Source: Streptomyces sp. NBC_01317 (GTDB lineage Bacteria; Actinomycetota; Actinomycetes; Streptomycetales; Streptomycetaceae). Taken from it: a stretch of DNA of 64,000 bases. This document shows positions 18,605 through 28,700 of this stretch, piece after piece. Made by a program: the position numbers and the translations under genes. Below the pieces are notes generated by a model. It was not told the DNA's origin. It searched no databases and saw only the letters and a program-made list of their open reading frames with translations. Position 1 is the first letter of the stretch. Every line of letters starts with the position of its first letter. Location of the stretch: contig NZ_CP108393.1 in NCBI RefSeq assembly GCF_035961655.1, positions 1,302,001 through 1,366,000 of the forward strand, read 5' to 3'.

Positions 18605-20026
18605 TCAGTTCAGTCCGGCAAGGTGGAGGAGCAGGGACTTCACCTCGGTGGCCGCCACGCGGTCGCCGAGGGATCGGGGGGTGGAGCACAGGACGAGCGG
18701 GCCCTCGTCGTCGCTGTCCGGGAGCCGCCCGTGGCTGCCGCGGATGGGCGAGGGGTCCAGGGGGACGACCGCGAGGCGGTAGCGCATGCCCAGCTTCTTG
18801 CGGGCGATGGCCTTGGCCGCCTTGAGCCGTACGTACGGGTCGAGCGGGTCCATGAACAGCTCGACGGGGTCGTAGCCCGGCTTGCGGTGGATCTCCACGA
18901 GCTGCGCGAAGTCGGGCGCCCGGTCGTCGTCCAGCCAGTAGTAGTACGTGAACCACGCGTCCGGTTCGGCGATCGCGACGAGTTCGCCGGAGCGCGGGTG
19001 GTCCAGGCCGTGGTTCTTCTTTCCCTGGTCGTCCAGGATCTCGTCGATGCCGGCGAGGTCCCGGAGGGCCTCGCGGGTGGCGTCGAGATCCTCGGGGCGG
19101 CGCACGTAGATGTGCGCGATCTGGTGGTCGGAGACGGCGAAGGCCCGGGAGGTCATGGGGTCGAGGTACTCCATGCCGTCCTGGGTGTGGACCTCCAGCA
19201 GCCCGGCCCGGCGCAGCGCGCGGTTGATGTCGACCGGCCGGGAGACCTTGGTGATGCCGTACTCGGACAGGGCGACGACCGTGCGGCCCTCGGCGGCGGC
19301 GTCGGCGAGCAACGGGGCCAAGGCGGCGTCGAGTTCGGCGGCCGCCCGGTGCGAGCGGGGGTCGTCGGGGCCGAACCGCTGGAGGTCGTAGTCCAGGTGC
19401 GGGACGTAGCAGAGGGCGAGGTCGGGCTTGCGGGTGCGGATGATGTGCCGGGTGGCGTCGATGATCCACTGGGAGGAGACCAGGTCGGCGCCGGGGCCCC
19501 AGAAGTGGAAGAGGGGGAACGTGCCGAGTTCTTCGGTGAGTTCGTCGTGGAGCGCCGGCGGCCGGGTGTAGCAGTCGGGTTCCTTGCGGCCGTCGGCGTA
19601 GTAGACGGGCCGGGGGGTGACGGTGAAGTCGGTGTCCGCGCCCATCGCGTACCACCAGCAGATGTTGGCGACGGCGTAGCCGGGGTGGACGCGGCGGGCC
19701 GCGTCCCACAGCTTGTCACCGGCGACGAGGCCGTTGTGCTGGCGCCAGAGCAGGACGTCGCCCAGTTCGCGGAAGTACCAGCCGTTGGCGACGATGCCGT
19801 GCTCGGAGGGGAGGGTGCCGGTGAGGAAGGTGGACTGCGCGCTACAGGTGACGGCGGGCAGCACGGTGGTGAGCGGGGCCTGCGCGCCGGCCGCGGCGAG
19901 CTTTGTCAAGTACGGCATGTGGCGGAGGAGTTGGGGGGTGAGGCCGACGACGTCCAGGACGAGCAGCGGGGTGGGCCCGTCGGCGGCGCGGCCGGGGGTG
20001 GCGGTGGGTGTCACGCTTTCGGTCAT
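18605..20026 (-). CDS. alkaline-phosphatase-superfamily phosphodiesterase (ebo cluster)
   Basis: A 473-residue member of the nucleotide pyrophosphatase/phosphodiesterase branch of the alkaline phosphatase superfamily. Metal and nucleophile motifs are present: VLDVVGLT (Asp), VTCSAQSTFLTG (Thr nucleophile), YVPHLDYDLQRFG (Asp/His), ALSEYGI in place of the usual SDHG, and NHGLDHP (His). The SDHG change may alter metal binding. AAGGAG precedes the ATG, and the start overlaps the eboE stop by four bases. A protein of this type accompanies ebo clusters (often called eboF); substrate unknown. Confidence 0.85.
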   Translation of the reverse strand: MTESVTPTATPGRAADGPTPLLVLDVVGLTPQLLRHMPYLTKLAAAGAQAPLTTVLPAVTCSAQSTFLTGTLPSEHGIVANGWYFRELGDVLLWRQHNGLVAGDKLWDAARRVHPGYAVANICWWYAMGADTDFTVTPRPVYYADGRKEPDCYTRPPALHDELTEELGTFPLFHFWGPGADLVSSQWIIDATRHIIRTRKPDLALCYVPHLDYDLQRFGPDDPRSHRAAAELDAALAPLLADAAAEGRTVVALSEYGITKVSRPVDINRALRRAGLLEVHTQDGMEYLDPMTSRAFAVSDHQIAHIYVRRPEDLDATREALRDLAGIDEILDDQGKKNHGLDHPRSGELVAIAEPDAWFTYYYWLDDDRAPDFAQLVEIHRKPGYDPVELFMDPLDPYVRLKAAKAIARKKLGMRYRLAVVPLDPSPIRGSHGRLPDSDDEGPLVLCSTPRSLGDRVAATEVKSLLLHLAGLN

Positions 20027-21192
20027 GGCAGCTCCTTGAGGCCGAGGTCGACCAGCAGGTCGCGGGCCAGGGTGAGTTCGGCCGCGATTCCGACGGCGAG
20101 CCGGCCGCGCGAGCGGGGGCGCAGCTCCGGCGGGAGCGCCTGCCACGTGTAGGTCTCGACCTCCAGGTGGCGGGTCCGCGGCTCCGCGCCGCCGACGAGC
20201 CGGGTGAGGGTGTCCTGGAGGACGTGCAGGGTGGAGGTGAGGGGCGGGGCCGGCGGAGCGTGCAGGGGGACGTGGAAGTGGGAGCGCCAGGGTGCTCCGT
20301 CGGGCAGGGTGTCCCCCGCGAGTGCCTCGGCGAGGTCGTCGGTGCCGCGCAGTCCGGCGGCGGTGCGGGTACGGGTCTGGTGGAGGAAGCGGGGCTCGGC
20401 GAACGCGCCGAGGGCTTCGCGCACCTCGGGCAGGTGGGGGTGTTCGGCGTGCAGGGCGGCGGAGAGCTGGGCCTTGGGGATGGGGATGTGGGCCGCCTCC
20501 AGCGCGTCCAGCGCGGTGGCCGGGTCCTCGAAGGACGTGGCGAGGTGGCAGGTGTCGACGCAGATGCCGATGCGGTGGCTGGCGATCTCGGTGAGCGGGC
20601 GGATCGCGTCGGCGGTGGTCTCGACGGTGCAGCCCGGTTCCGGCTCCAGGGCGATCCTGATGGATTTCCCGGTCAGCTCCTCCAGGCCGTCGAGGCGTTC
20701 CGCGAGGGTGGTCAGCGCGGTGTGCGCGGTACGGGCCGCGGCCTCGTCGAAGGTGGTGCGCCAGGCGAGCGGGAGGGTGGAGACGGAGCCTTCCGTCACG
20801 TCGTCGGGCAGCAGGGCGGCGAGCAGCCTGGCCAGGTCGCTGGTGTGGGCGAGCCGTTCGGGGTCGGCCCAGTCCGGTTTGTAGACCCGGTACTTGACCT
20901 CTTCGGCGCCGAAGCCCTCGTACGGGAAGCCGTTGAGGGTCACGACCTCCAGGCCGCGCCGGTCCAGTTCGGCGCGCAGGCCCCGCAGCTGGGCGGGGTC
21001 GGTGATAAGGGCGCGGGCGGCGTCCTTGGCGAGCCAGAGGCCGATGCCGAGGCGGTCCCGGCCGAGCAGTTTCCGTACGGGCTCGCAGTGGTCGCGCAGT
21101 TGGGCGAGGACGCCGTCGAGGTGTTCGGCGGGGTGGACGTTGGTGCAGTAGGAGAGGTGGACGGTGGAGCCGTCGGGGTGGCGGAAGCGCAT
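20023..21192 (-). CDS. eboE: metabolite traffic protein EboE
   Basis: A 389-residue xylose-isomerase-like TIM-barrel protein of the EboE family. It begins with the typical YCTNVHPAEHLDGVLAQL, continues with TLNGFPYEGFGAEEVKYRVY, and carries LEPEPGC and GICVDTCHLATSFE, the metal-binding region of such barrels. In cyanobacteria ebo genes are needed to move a scytonemin precursor to the periplasm; the biochemical role of EboE is not known. ATGA overlap with the next gene and close spacing to eboB place it in the middle of one transcript. Confidence 0.88.
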   Translation of the reverse strand: MRFRHPDGSTVHLSYCTNVHPAEHLDGVLAQLRDHCEPVRKLLGRDRLGIGLWLAKDAARALITDPAQLRGLRAELDRRGLEVVTLNGFPYEGFGAEEVKYRVYKPDWADPERLAHTSDLARLLAALLPDDVTEGSVSTLPLAWRTTFDEAAARTAHTALTTLAERLDGLEELTGKSIRIALEPEPGCTVETTADAIRPLTEIASHRIGICVDTCHLATSFEDPATALDALEAAHIPIPKAQLSAALHAEHPHLPEVREALGAFAEPRFLHQTRTRTAAGLRGTDDLAEALAGDTLPDGAPWRSHFHVPLHAPPAPPLTSTLHVLQDTLTRLVGGAEPRTRHLEVETYTWQALPPELRPRSRGRLAVGIAAELTLARDLLVDLGLKELP

Positions 21193-21196
21193 GGCC

Positions 21197-22045
21197 TCAC
21201 TCCCCGCCGCGGAGGATGGAGTTGCCCTCGTGCAGGGCTTCCGGGGCCGGTACGTCGAGCTGGAGCCGGCCGCTGAGGCCGTAGAAGGCGACGGGGTTGC
21301 GCCACAGGACCTGGTCCACGTCGTCGTCGGTGAACCCGGCGGCGAGCATGGCGTCGGCGACCTTGCGGGTCTTGAGCGGGTCGCTCTTGCCCCAGTCGGC
21401 TGCGGAGTTGACGAGGACCTTCTCGGTGCCGTGGGCCTTGAGGACGGCGACCATGCGGTCCTCGTCCATCTTGGTGTCGGGATAGATGGAGAACCCGAGC
21501 CAACTCCCGCTCTGCGCGGCCTCCTTGACCGTCGTCTCGTTGAGGTGGTCGAGCAGGACGCGGTCCGGGGCGAGGGCGGACTCGCGGACGGCGTCGATGG
21601 TGCGGCGCAGGCCCACGAGCTTGTCGCGGTGGGGGGTGTGGACGAGCGCGGGCAGGCCGTGGTTGGCGGCGAGCTGCAACTGGGCGGCCAGGGCGTGGTC
21701 CTCGGCCGGGGTCATGGAGTCGTAGCCGATCTCGCCGACGGCGACCACTCCGTCCTTGACGAGGTAGCGCGGCAGCTGGTCGAGGACGGGCGTGCAGCGC
21801 GGGTCGTTGGCCTCTTTGGGGTTGAGGGCGAGGGTGCAGTGGTGCGCGATGCCGTACTGGGCGGCGCGGAACGGCTCCCAGCCGAGGAGGGCGTCGAAGT
21901 AGTCGAAGAAGCTGGTGGGTGAGGTACGGGGCTGGCCGAGCCAGAAGGAGGGCTCGACCAGGGCGCGTACCCCGGAGGCGTACATCGCCTCGTAGTCGTC
22001 CGTCGTGCGGGAGGTCATGTGGATGTGGGGGTCGAAGATACGCAT
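21197..22045 (-). CDS. eboB: TatD family hydrolase (EboB-like)
   Basis: A 282-residue metal-dependent hydrolase of the TatD/amidohydrolase type. The first metal motif FDPHIHMTSRT is at the N-terminus; further ligands lie in GEIGYDS, LVHTPHRDK, LLDHLNE and NSAADWG. GGAGT precedes the ATG and the start overlaps the eboA stop (ATGA). TatD-like proteins are the second component of ebo clusters; here the order eboA-eboB-eboE is preserved. Confidence 0.86.
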   Translation of the reverse strand: MRIFDPHIHMTSRTTDDYEAMYASGVRALVEPSFWLGQPRTSPTSFFDYFDALLGWEPFRAAQYGIAHHCTLALNPKEANDPRCTPVLDQLPRYLVKDGVVAVGEIGYDSMTPAEDHALAAQLQLAANHGLPALVHTPHRDKLVGLRRTIDAVRESALAPDRVLLDHLNETTVKEAAQSGSWLGFSIYPDTKMDEDRMVAVLKAHGTEKVLVNSAADWGKSDPLKTRKVADAMLAAGFTDDDVDQVLWRNPVAFYGLSGRLQLDVPAPEALHEGNSILRGGE

Positions 22046-22665
22046 CAGGACTCCTCGCCGGTCAGGTGCAGCGCGTGGGGCAGGTCGGCGGGCACGGAGC
22101 GGCCGGCGGCGGTGCGTTCGGCCGCGAAGTCGGCGAGCATCCGGGCGAGTTCGGCGTCTCCTCGGGCGCGCCGGCCGAGGCCGTCGACGGCGGCGAGGGG
22201 GACTCCGGTAAAGAGGCACTTGAGGATCGCGTGCCGCCAGGCGTGGGCGTCGAGGTGCGCGGTGGCGTACGGTCCGACGGCCGCGGCGACGAGCCGGGTG
22301 TCGTTGGTCCGCAGGGCGTCCTCGGTGAGCGGGAGGGCGGCGGGCCCTTCGACGCGCTCGGGCAGGGCGAGCAGGACGGCTCGGCGTTCGGCGGCGCTGC
22401 CCTGGTGGTAGAGGCGGGTGAGGGTGGCGAGGTCCGCGCGGGCGGTGTGCAGGAGGAGGACCCGTACGGAGTCGGCGTGGTCCTGGCCGCAGTGGCGCCC
22501 GGCGGCGGCGAAGCGCAGCTCCCAGGGGGCGAAGGCAACGTTGTCGGCGTTGTCGGTGCCGGCATGGGCCGTGGCGGCCTCTTCCGCGAGGGCGAGGGAC
22601 GCGTCGAGCCACGCGCGCGCGGTCGCGTCGAGCCGGGGGGTGAGCTGGTCGCGGATCTGTGTCAT
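22045..22665 (-). CDS. eboA: EboA domain-containing protein
   Basis: A 206-residue helical protein matching the EboA type: LDATARAWLDASLALAEE, then APWELRFAAAGRHCGQ, RVLLLHTAR and HAWRHAILKCLFTGVPLAAVDGLGRRA. No enzymatic motif is visible, and the function of EboA is unknown. Both ends overlap neighbours by four bases, so its expression is locked to the TIM-barrel gene before it and eboB after it. Confidence 0.85.
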   Translation of the reverse strand: MTQIRDQLTPRLDATARAWLDASLALAEEAATAHAGTDNADNVAFAPWELRFAAAGRHCGQDHADSVRVLLLHTARADLATLTRLYHQGSAAERRAVLLALPERVEGPAALPLTEDALRTNDTRLVAAAVGPYATAHLDAHAWRHAILKCLFTGVPLAAVDGLGRRARGDAELARMLADFAAERTAAGRSVPADLPHALHLTGEES

Positions 22666-23516
22666 GCCGGTACCCCGTTCGTCAGGACCGCGCGGAGGAA
22701 GTCGAGGGAGGTACGGGCCAGTTCGGGCCCCGCGTGGGAGTGGCGGGGCAGCTCGACCACGGTCAGGCCCTGGTAGCCGGTGGCGTCGAGGGCGTCGAGC
22801 ACGGGCGGGAAGTCGATCTCGCCGTCGCCGAAGGGGAGGTGCTCGTGCACCCCGCGCCGCATGTCCTCGATCTGGACGTGCCGCAGCCAGGGCGCGGCGG
22901 CGCGGACGCAGTCGGCGGGCGAGGCGGTCTCCAGGCACTGGCAGTGGCCGATGTCGAGGGTCAGGCCGAGGGCCGGGGGGTCGCCGAGGCGGTGTCTGAG
23001 CCGGTGGAACCCGTCCAGGTCGGCGACGAGCTGGCCGGGCTCGGGCTCGAAGGCGAGCGGGATCCCGGCGGTGTCGGCGGCGGCCAGGACGGGGGTGAGC
23101 GCCTCTTCGAGGCGGTCCCAGGCGATGTCGGGGGACGTGCCCCCGGGGACGATCCCGCTGAAGCAGTGGGCGGCGTGGGCGCCGAGGTCGGCGGCGACCT
23201 GGACGGCGGTGACCAGCAGTGCCGTACGGGCCTTGCGGCCCTCGGGGTCCGGGTCGAGGAGGGAGGGCCCGTGCTTGCGCCGGGCGTCCAGGACGTACCG
23301 CGCCCCGGTCTCGACGGTGACCCCGAGCCCCAGCTCGTCCAGGCGCCGGGCGACCCGCCGGGTGCGGGCGGCGAGGTCGGGGGCGAGGGGGTCGAGGTGC
23401 ATGTGGTCGAGGGTCAGGCCGAGGCCGTCGTACCCGAGGTCGGCGAGGAGCCCGAGGGCGTCGTCGAGGCGGAGGTCGGTGAGGCCGTTGGTGCCGTATC
23501 CGAAGCGGAGGGTCAT
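22662..23516 (-). CDS. sugar phosphate isomerase/epimerase family protein (ebo cluster)
   Basis: A 284-residue xylose-isomerase-like TIM barrel. Metal-site segments include LTLDHMHLDP, LAFEPEPGQLV, LTLDIGHCQCLE and HVQIEDMRRG. It is related to EboE and to the other epimerase-like genes of the window but clearly distinct. Four-base overlaps with eboC and eboA place it in the ebo operon. Substrate unknown; epimerisation or isomerisation of a sugar or cyclitol is the family expectation. Confidence 0.85.
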   Translation of the reverse strand: MTLRFGYGTNGLTDLRLDDALGLLADLGYDGLGLTLDHMHLDPLAPDLAARTRRVARRLDELGLGVTVETGARYVLDARRKHGPSLLDPDPEGRKARTALLVTAVQVAADLGAHAAHCFSGIVPGGTSPDIAWDRLEEALTPVLAAADTAGIPLAFEPEPGQLVADLDGFHRLRHRLGDPPALGLTLDIGHCQCLETASPADCVRAAAPWLRHVQIEDMRRGVHEHLPFGDGEIDFPPVLDALDATGYQGLTVVELPRHSHAGPELARTSLDFLRAVLTNGVPA

Positions 23517-24505
23517 GTGGGGCTCACCTTCCGGGCGAGTGCGCGGGCGATCGGGACGAGCCCCATGACGCCGAGCCCCACCGCGACGGCCCCGCCGCGC
23601 GCGGCGAGCGCGCCCTGCAACGGGATCATGGCCCGGATTCCCCCGCCGACGGCGCGCTGGGTGAGGGGCGGGGAGGGGTTGAGCACGGCGTGGGCGAGGG
23701 GTTTGGCGGCGGTGGCGACGTAGGCCGCGGTGAGGGCGGCGGTGACGAGGCGCGGCCTATGGCCGGAGGTGTCCTCAATCGCCGGACGGGCTTGCAGTGC
23801 GGGCTTGTGACCGTCTGCGGGGGCACTTTCAGCCCGTCCGGCGATTGAGGACAACACGTCGAGCCTGTCCGGCGATTGAGGACTCCACGTACGCCTCGCA
23901 GTCACCGCGCCCAGCGCGATCGTCGCCGCGAGCGCGGCCAGCGGCGCCGCCGTAGAGCCGCCCTCCGCCTCCCGGCGCGACACCGTCGTGACCGCCGCGG
24001 TGTGCGCGCCGAGGATCGCCGCCGAAGGCAGCGCCGCGCGCACCGACGGCCCCGCCGAAGGCACCGTCGCCACCGCGCCCAGGACCAGGTCCAGCGCGCG
24101 CGCCGCGCCCATCGCCGCGGGTCCCGCGAGCGTGTGCTTGAGTTTCAGGTCGTACGCCCAGACCGTCGCCGCCAACGCCGTGGACACCACCAGCGCCGGC
24201 CGCCCCGCCCGGGACGCCAGGGCCAGGCCCGCCGCCGTCAGCGCGCCCGCCGCGGCGAGTGCCGCCCGGGGCGAGATCCGCCCCGAGGGGATCGGGCGGT
24301 GGGGCCGGTCCCGCGCGTCCTCCTCGCGGTCCGCCCAGTCGTTGAGCGCCATGCCCGCCTCGTACAGGCAGAGCGAGGAGCCCACCGCCAGCGCGGTGCC
24401 GCGCCCCGGCCGTACGCCCAGGGCAGCCGCCCCCGCGAGGGCGTCGCCCGGGACCGTGAACAGGGCCGACACACGCAGCAGTTCGGCCCAGGCGCGCACC
24501 TTCAC
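23513..24505 (-). CDS. eboC: UbiA-like prenyltransferase EboC
   Basis: A 330-residue membrane prenyltransferase of the UbiA family. The first aspartate-rich motif is NDWADREED (about residues 55-63) and the second region reads YDLKLKHT. Several hydrophobic helices span the protein. Residues about 208-245 are encoded by an inserted palindromic repeat (23771-23883), making it longer than relatives without breaking the frame. GTG 24505 is the start; it overlaps the previous stop as GTGA. UbiA-like EboC is a core ebo component, perhaps attaching an isoprenoid to the traffic metabolite. Confidence 0.85.
   Translation of the reverse strand: MKVRAWAELLRVSALFTVPGDALAGAAALGVRPGRGTALAVGSSLCLYEAGMALNDWADREEDARDRPHRPIPSGRISPRAALAAAGALTAAGLALASRAGRPALVVSTALAATVWAYDLKLKHTLAGPAAMGAARALDLVLGAVATVPSAGPSVRAALPSAAILGAHTAAVTTVSRREAEGGSTAAPLAALAATIALGAVTARRTWSPQSPDRLDVLSSIAGRAESAPADGHKPALQARPAIEDTSGHRPRLVTAALTAAYVATAAKPLAHAVLNPSPPLTQRAVGGGIRAMIPLQGALAARGGAVAVGLGVMGLVPIARALARKVSPT
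23771..23883. repeat. Streptomyces palindromic repeat inside eboC
   Basis: A 22-base arm starting gtcctcaatcgccggac (23771-23792) is repeated as a perfect inverse complement at 23831-23852, with a 38-base loop, and a third half-copy with one mismatch lies at 23862-23883. This sequence type is common as an intergenic repeat in Streptomyces, from memory; here it lies inside a coding region and keeps the frame. Confidence 0.85.
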
Positions 24506-25635
24506 GCGGTCTCCTTCAGCCGGTCGGCGAAGGTGAGCAGTTCCGTGAACTGCTCGGCCAGCGCGGCCGGTCCGCCGTCCGGGTCCTTGAAGTAGAAGCC
24601 CAGTTCGGGGAGCGGGCCGGTCAGCCCGGTCTCGTGGGCGCGCGCCACCAGCCGTGCCAGGTCCAGGACCAGCGGCGCGGCGAGCGCCGAGTCGCAGCCC
24701 TGCCAGATGGTCTGGAGGATCATGCGGGAGCCGAGGAACCCGTCGAACGCGATGTGGTCCCAGGCGGTCTTCCAGTCGCCGAGCGCCGGGACGTCGTCGA
24801 TGTGGACCTCGCCCTCGGGGGCCGCCCCCAGGGTGTCGGCGAGGACACGCTCCTTGCCCGCGTTCTTGGCCGCCGCGGCGGCCGGGTCGGCCAGCGCCGC
24901 CCCGTCCCCGCCGCCCAGGAGGTTCGTACCGGACCAGGCCCGTACCGTCAGGGCGCGCTGGACGAACATGGGGGCGAGCACGGAACGGAGCAGCGTCTGG
25001 CCCGTTTTGCCGTCGCGGCCGGCGTGGGGAAGTCCGGCGACCGCGGCGGCGGCCGTGAGGGCGGGGGTACGGAGTCCGGTGGACGGGGTGAAGTTCACGT
25101 AGCCGCAGCCGGCCCGGACCGCCGCCGCCGCGTAGAGCGAACTGACGGGCAGGCGTGGGTCGTCGGGCGCGGGGGCCGCCTCGGTGGAGGACACGTTGAC
25201 CACCACCGTCCGTACCACGCCGGTGCGTTGGGCGAAGTCGGTGATGTCCGCGGCGAACGCGGCGATGATCTCGTCGTCGGGGCGGGTGTCGCCGGGGTGC
25301 GGTCCGCCGGAGCGGATCTCGTCGTCGGCGGCGGTGAGTTCGGCGTGGATCGCGGAGGGCAGTCCGTGCGGCAGCACGCCCGCCGCGGTGAGTGCCTCGG
25401 CGCGCTTGGGCAGCGGGCAGCTGGCGGTGTCGTGACCGCCGAAGACGAGGGAGGAGAGGGGTGGCAGTCCCGCTCCCGCGAAGGGCGGGGTCTCGGTGAC
25501 CATGCCCGTCGCGGGGTGCAGTCCTGCGGTGACCGCGGCGCATCCCGCGACGGCCGTGGTGGCGACGGAGCCTCGCGCTCCGACGAACCAGACTCCGGTG
25601 CGCGGTGCGGTCGACTCTGTACGGTTCGTCGTCAC
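24502..25635 (-). CDS. myo-inositol-1-phosphate synthase family protein
   Basis: A 377-residue NAD-binding protein of the inositol-3-phosphate synthase family. It has the N-terminal GARGSVATT dinucleotide loop, VVVNVSSTEA, YVNFTPSTG, and the active-site lysine region DGKTGQTLLRSVLAPMF. GTG 25635 follows AGGAGG. It opens the ebo-type operon in the position where other ebo clusters carry a 3-dehydroquinate-synthase-like eboD, so a cyclitol-type product is suggested for the pathway (inference). It is probably not the main inositol synthase for mycothiol. Confidence 0.85.
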   Translation of the reverse strand: MTTNRTESTAPRTGVWFVGARGSVATTAVAGCAAVTAGLHPATGMVTETPPFAGAGLPPLSSLVFGGHDTASCPLPKRAEALTAAGVLPHGLPSAIHAELTAADDEIRSGGPHPGDTRPDDEIIAAFAADITDFAQRTGVVRTVVVNVSSTEAAPAPDDPRLPVSSLYAAAAVRAGCGYVNFTPSTGLRTPALTAAAAVAGLPHAGRDGKTGQTLLRSVLAPMFVQRALTVRAWSGTNLLGGGDGAALADPAAAAAKNAGKERVLADTLGAAPEGEVHIDDVPALGDWKTAWDHIAFDGFLGSRMILQTIWQGCDSALAAPLVLDLARLVARAHETGLTGPLPELGFYFKDPDGGPAALAEQFTELLTFADRLKETA

Positions 25636-25740
25636 GGGATGCCTCCTGCCGGTGGTGTGGTGGTGGACGGCGGGCGGGGGGTACGGCGCCTCCCCGCCCG
25701 CCGCCGGCTGACGGTCCAGCCCTGCGGAACGGTCCGGCCC

Positions 25741-28700
25741 TTACGGGGTGGGCAGTTCCTTGAGCTGGATGTTGCGGAAGGACGCCTGGTCGTCGGCCCC
25801 GTGGTTCTGGAGACCGATGTAGCCGTCCTTCAGGCTGCGTGCCGGATCTGTGTTGGTGAAGTCGTTGATCTTCACGCCGTTCAGGAAGATCTGGAGACGT
25901 TCACCCTGCACGCGGATCTCGTAGTTGTTCCACTGCCCGGGCGGGCGCAGAACCTGGTCCCTGGCCTTGATGTTGGCCGACTTGAAGGTGTAGACGGAGC
26001 CGGTGGTGCGGTCCGGGGCGTCGGTGGCGTCGATCTGCACCTCGTACCCGTTGTTCACCGCCGACCAGGGGTCGTCGGAGGCCGGGAAGCCCACGAACAC
26101 ACCGGAGTTGTCGTCCCCGTCGAGCTTCCAGTCGAGCTTGAGCGAGTACGACTTGAGCTCCTTGGCCTGGTACGTCAGCAGGCCCATGCCGCCCTCGGAG
26201 CGCAGCTCGCCGTCCACGACGTTGAACTTGCCGGGGCCGCCCTGCTTCCAGCCGGCGAGGGTCTTGCCGTTGAAGATGGCCCGGTAGTCCTTGTCCGGCT
26301 TGCAGTCGGCCTTGACCTGGCCGGCGGCGTAGCGCAGTCCGCCCAGCAGGTGCTGGCGGAACGGAGCGTCCGCGTAGGACTCCTTGGTGTGGCCGCCGCC
26401 GGTGTAGAACGCCCGGCCGCCCTCGTACGTCTGGCACCAGGCGATCGGGTGGTCGCCCTTCATGGTGCCGCCCTGGTAGGTGGTCTCGTCCAGGGTGGCG
26501 AGGACCTTGGCCTGGGTCCTCGGGTTGGTGCGGTAGTTGTACCACTCGTCCGTACGCTGCCACTCGTCGTCCAGGTGGGCGGTGGCCGGGTGGTCCTTGT
26601 CCTCGACGCGCACCGTGGCCGACTGGATCTGGGGGTGGCCCTCGAAGTAGGCGCCCACCAGCCCTCCGTAGAAGGACCAGTCGTACTCGGTGTCGGCCGC
26701 GGCGTGGACGCCCATGTACCCGCCGCCGGTGGCGACGTAGTTCTCGAACGCCTTCTGCTGGTCGGCGTTGAGGACGTCACCGGTGGTGGAGAGGAAGACG
26801 ACCGCGTCGTACCGGGCCAGGTTGTTGGTGGTGAACTGCCCCGGTGTCTCGGTGGAGTCGACCGTGATGCCGGTGGTCTTCCCCAACTCCTTGAGCGCGG
26901 CGACCCCTTCGGGGATCGAGTCGTGGCGGAAGCCCGCGGTCCTGGAGAAGACCAGGACCCGCTTCTCGGTCTTGCCGGGCACGGCGGTGCTGATCTGGAA
27001 GTCGTCCAGGTCGAAGAGCGCGCCCTGGCCGGTGGCGCCCTTGAAGACCAGGAACAGCTCGGTGGTCTTGGCCGGGACGGACCTCAGGGGGACGTCGATG
27101 TCCTGGAAGACGTCCCAGCTGCCGGTGACCGGGATGGGCGCGGAGCCCAGCAGGTTGCCGGTGGCGGAGCCGGTCCGTACTTCGAGGAATCCGCCGGCGC
27201 CGCCGGAGGAGACTCGGGCCGTGAGGGTCTTGGACCCGGCCAGGTGGTACGGCTTGAAGGAGATCCAGTCGTCGTTGTCGATGTCGCCGACGGTCTTGCC
27301 GCCGTTGGCGCTGGCCTTGTCGTACGTCTTGATGCCGGAGGAGCCGTTGTAGTGCTCGGCCTGCCGGTGACGGGGCTGGAGCTGCGCCTGGTCGTGGCTG
27401 GTGAGCGCTTCCTGGCCGCCGGCCCCGCCGTCGGTGTACTCGGCGTCGATGACCCCGAAGATGTTGGCGTTGGGGTCGTGCTCGGCGTCGGCGGGCGCGG
27501 TGATGGTGCCTTCGCAGCCGCTGGCCGAGGTGATCGGGTGGCCGTGGTTGTCGTGGCCGAGGATGTAACGGATCGTCACCTTGGCGCAGTCGATGGGACC
27601 GTCCTCGGGGTCGGTGACCGTGACCTTGAAGGGCAGCTTGTCACCGAAGTTGAAGAGCGTTCCCTCGGCGGGCAGTTCGAGCGTCACCTTCGGCGCGGTG
27701 TTGCCGACGACGACGCGTACGGACGCGCTGCCGTGGCGGCCCGTACCGTCCGAGACGGTGAGCGTCGCGGTGTAGGTGCCGTTCTTCTTGTACGTGTACG
27801 CGGGGTTGGCGTCGGTCGAGGTGCCGCCGTCGCCGAAGTCCCAGGCGTAGGTGAGCGGATCGCCGTCCGCGTCCTCGGTGCCCGCGGAGGAGAACGTCGC
27901 CTTGAGCGGGGCCTTGCCGGAGGTCTTGTTCGCGGTGGCCACGGCGACGGGCGAGCGTCCGCCGGTGATGTTCTCGATGCGGTAGACGGCGGAGTGTTCG
28001 TCGCCGCCGAACCAGGAGAGGCCGTAGTCGAGGACGTAGAGGGCGCCGTCGGGGCCGAACTCCATGTCCATGACCTGGGTGCCGGTCCAGGGGAAGGGGT
28101 TGATCGAGCCGATGGTGCCGTTCTCGTCCTGCTCGATCCGCTTGATCCACTGGCGGCCGAACTCACCGGCGAAGAAGTCGCCGTCGTAGGACTCGGGGAA
28201 CTTGACCGGAGAGTCCAGGCCGGCGTCGTACCGGTAGACGGGACCGCCCATCGGGGACTCGGAGCCGGAGCCCAGCTCGGGGACGCTGCCGCCGTCGTAG
28301 GGCAGCCAGGCCGCCTCGGCCGGGGGCAGGTCGGTCAGCCCGGTGTTGTGCGGCGAATTGTTCTTCGGCGCGGCGCAGTCGAAGGCGGCGCCGGAGACCT
28401 TCGTCGCGAAGTCGTAGTCGATGAACGGGTCGTTGTCGCCGGTGCAGTACGGCCAGCCGAAGTTGCCGGCCTTGGTCACCCGGGCGAATTCGACCTGTCC
28501 GGCCGGGCCGCGGGTCGGGGACGCGGCGCCCGCGTCGGGGCCGTAGTCACCGACGTACACGATGCCGGTCTTCTGGTCGACGTTGATGCGGAACGGATTG
28601 CGGAACCCCATCGCGTAGATCTCGGGCCGCGCCTTCTCCGTACCGGGGGCGAAGAGGTTGCCCTCCGGGATCGTGTACGAGCCGTCCTCGGCGACCTTGA

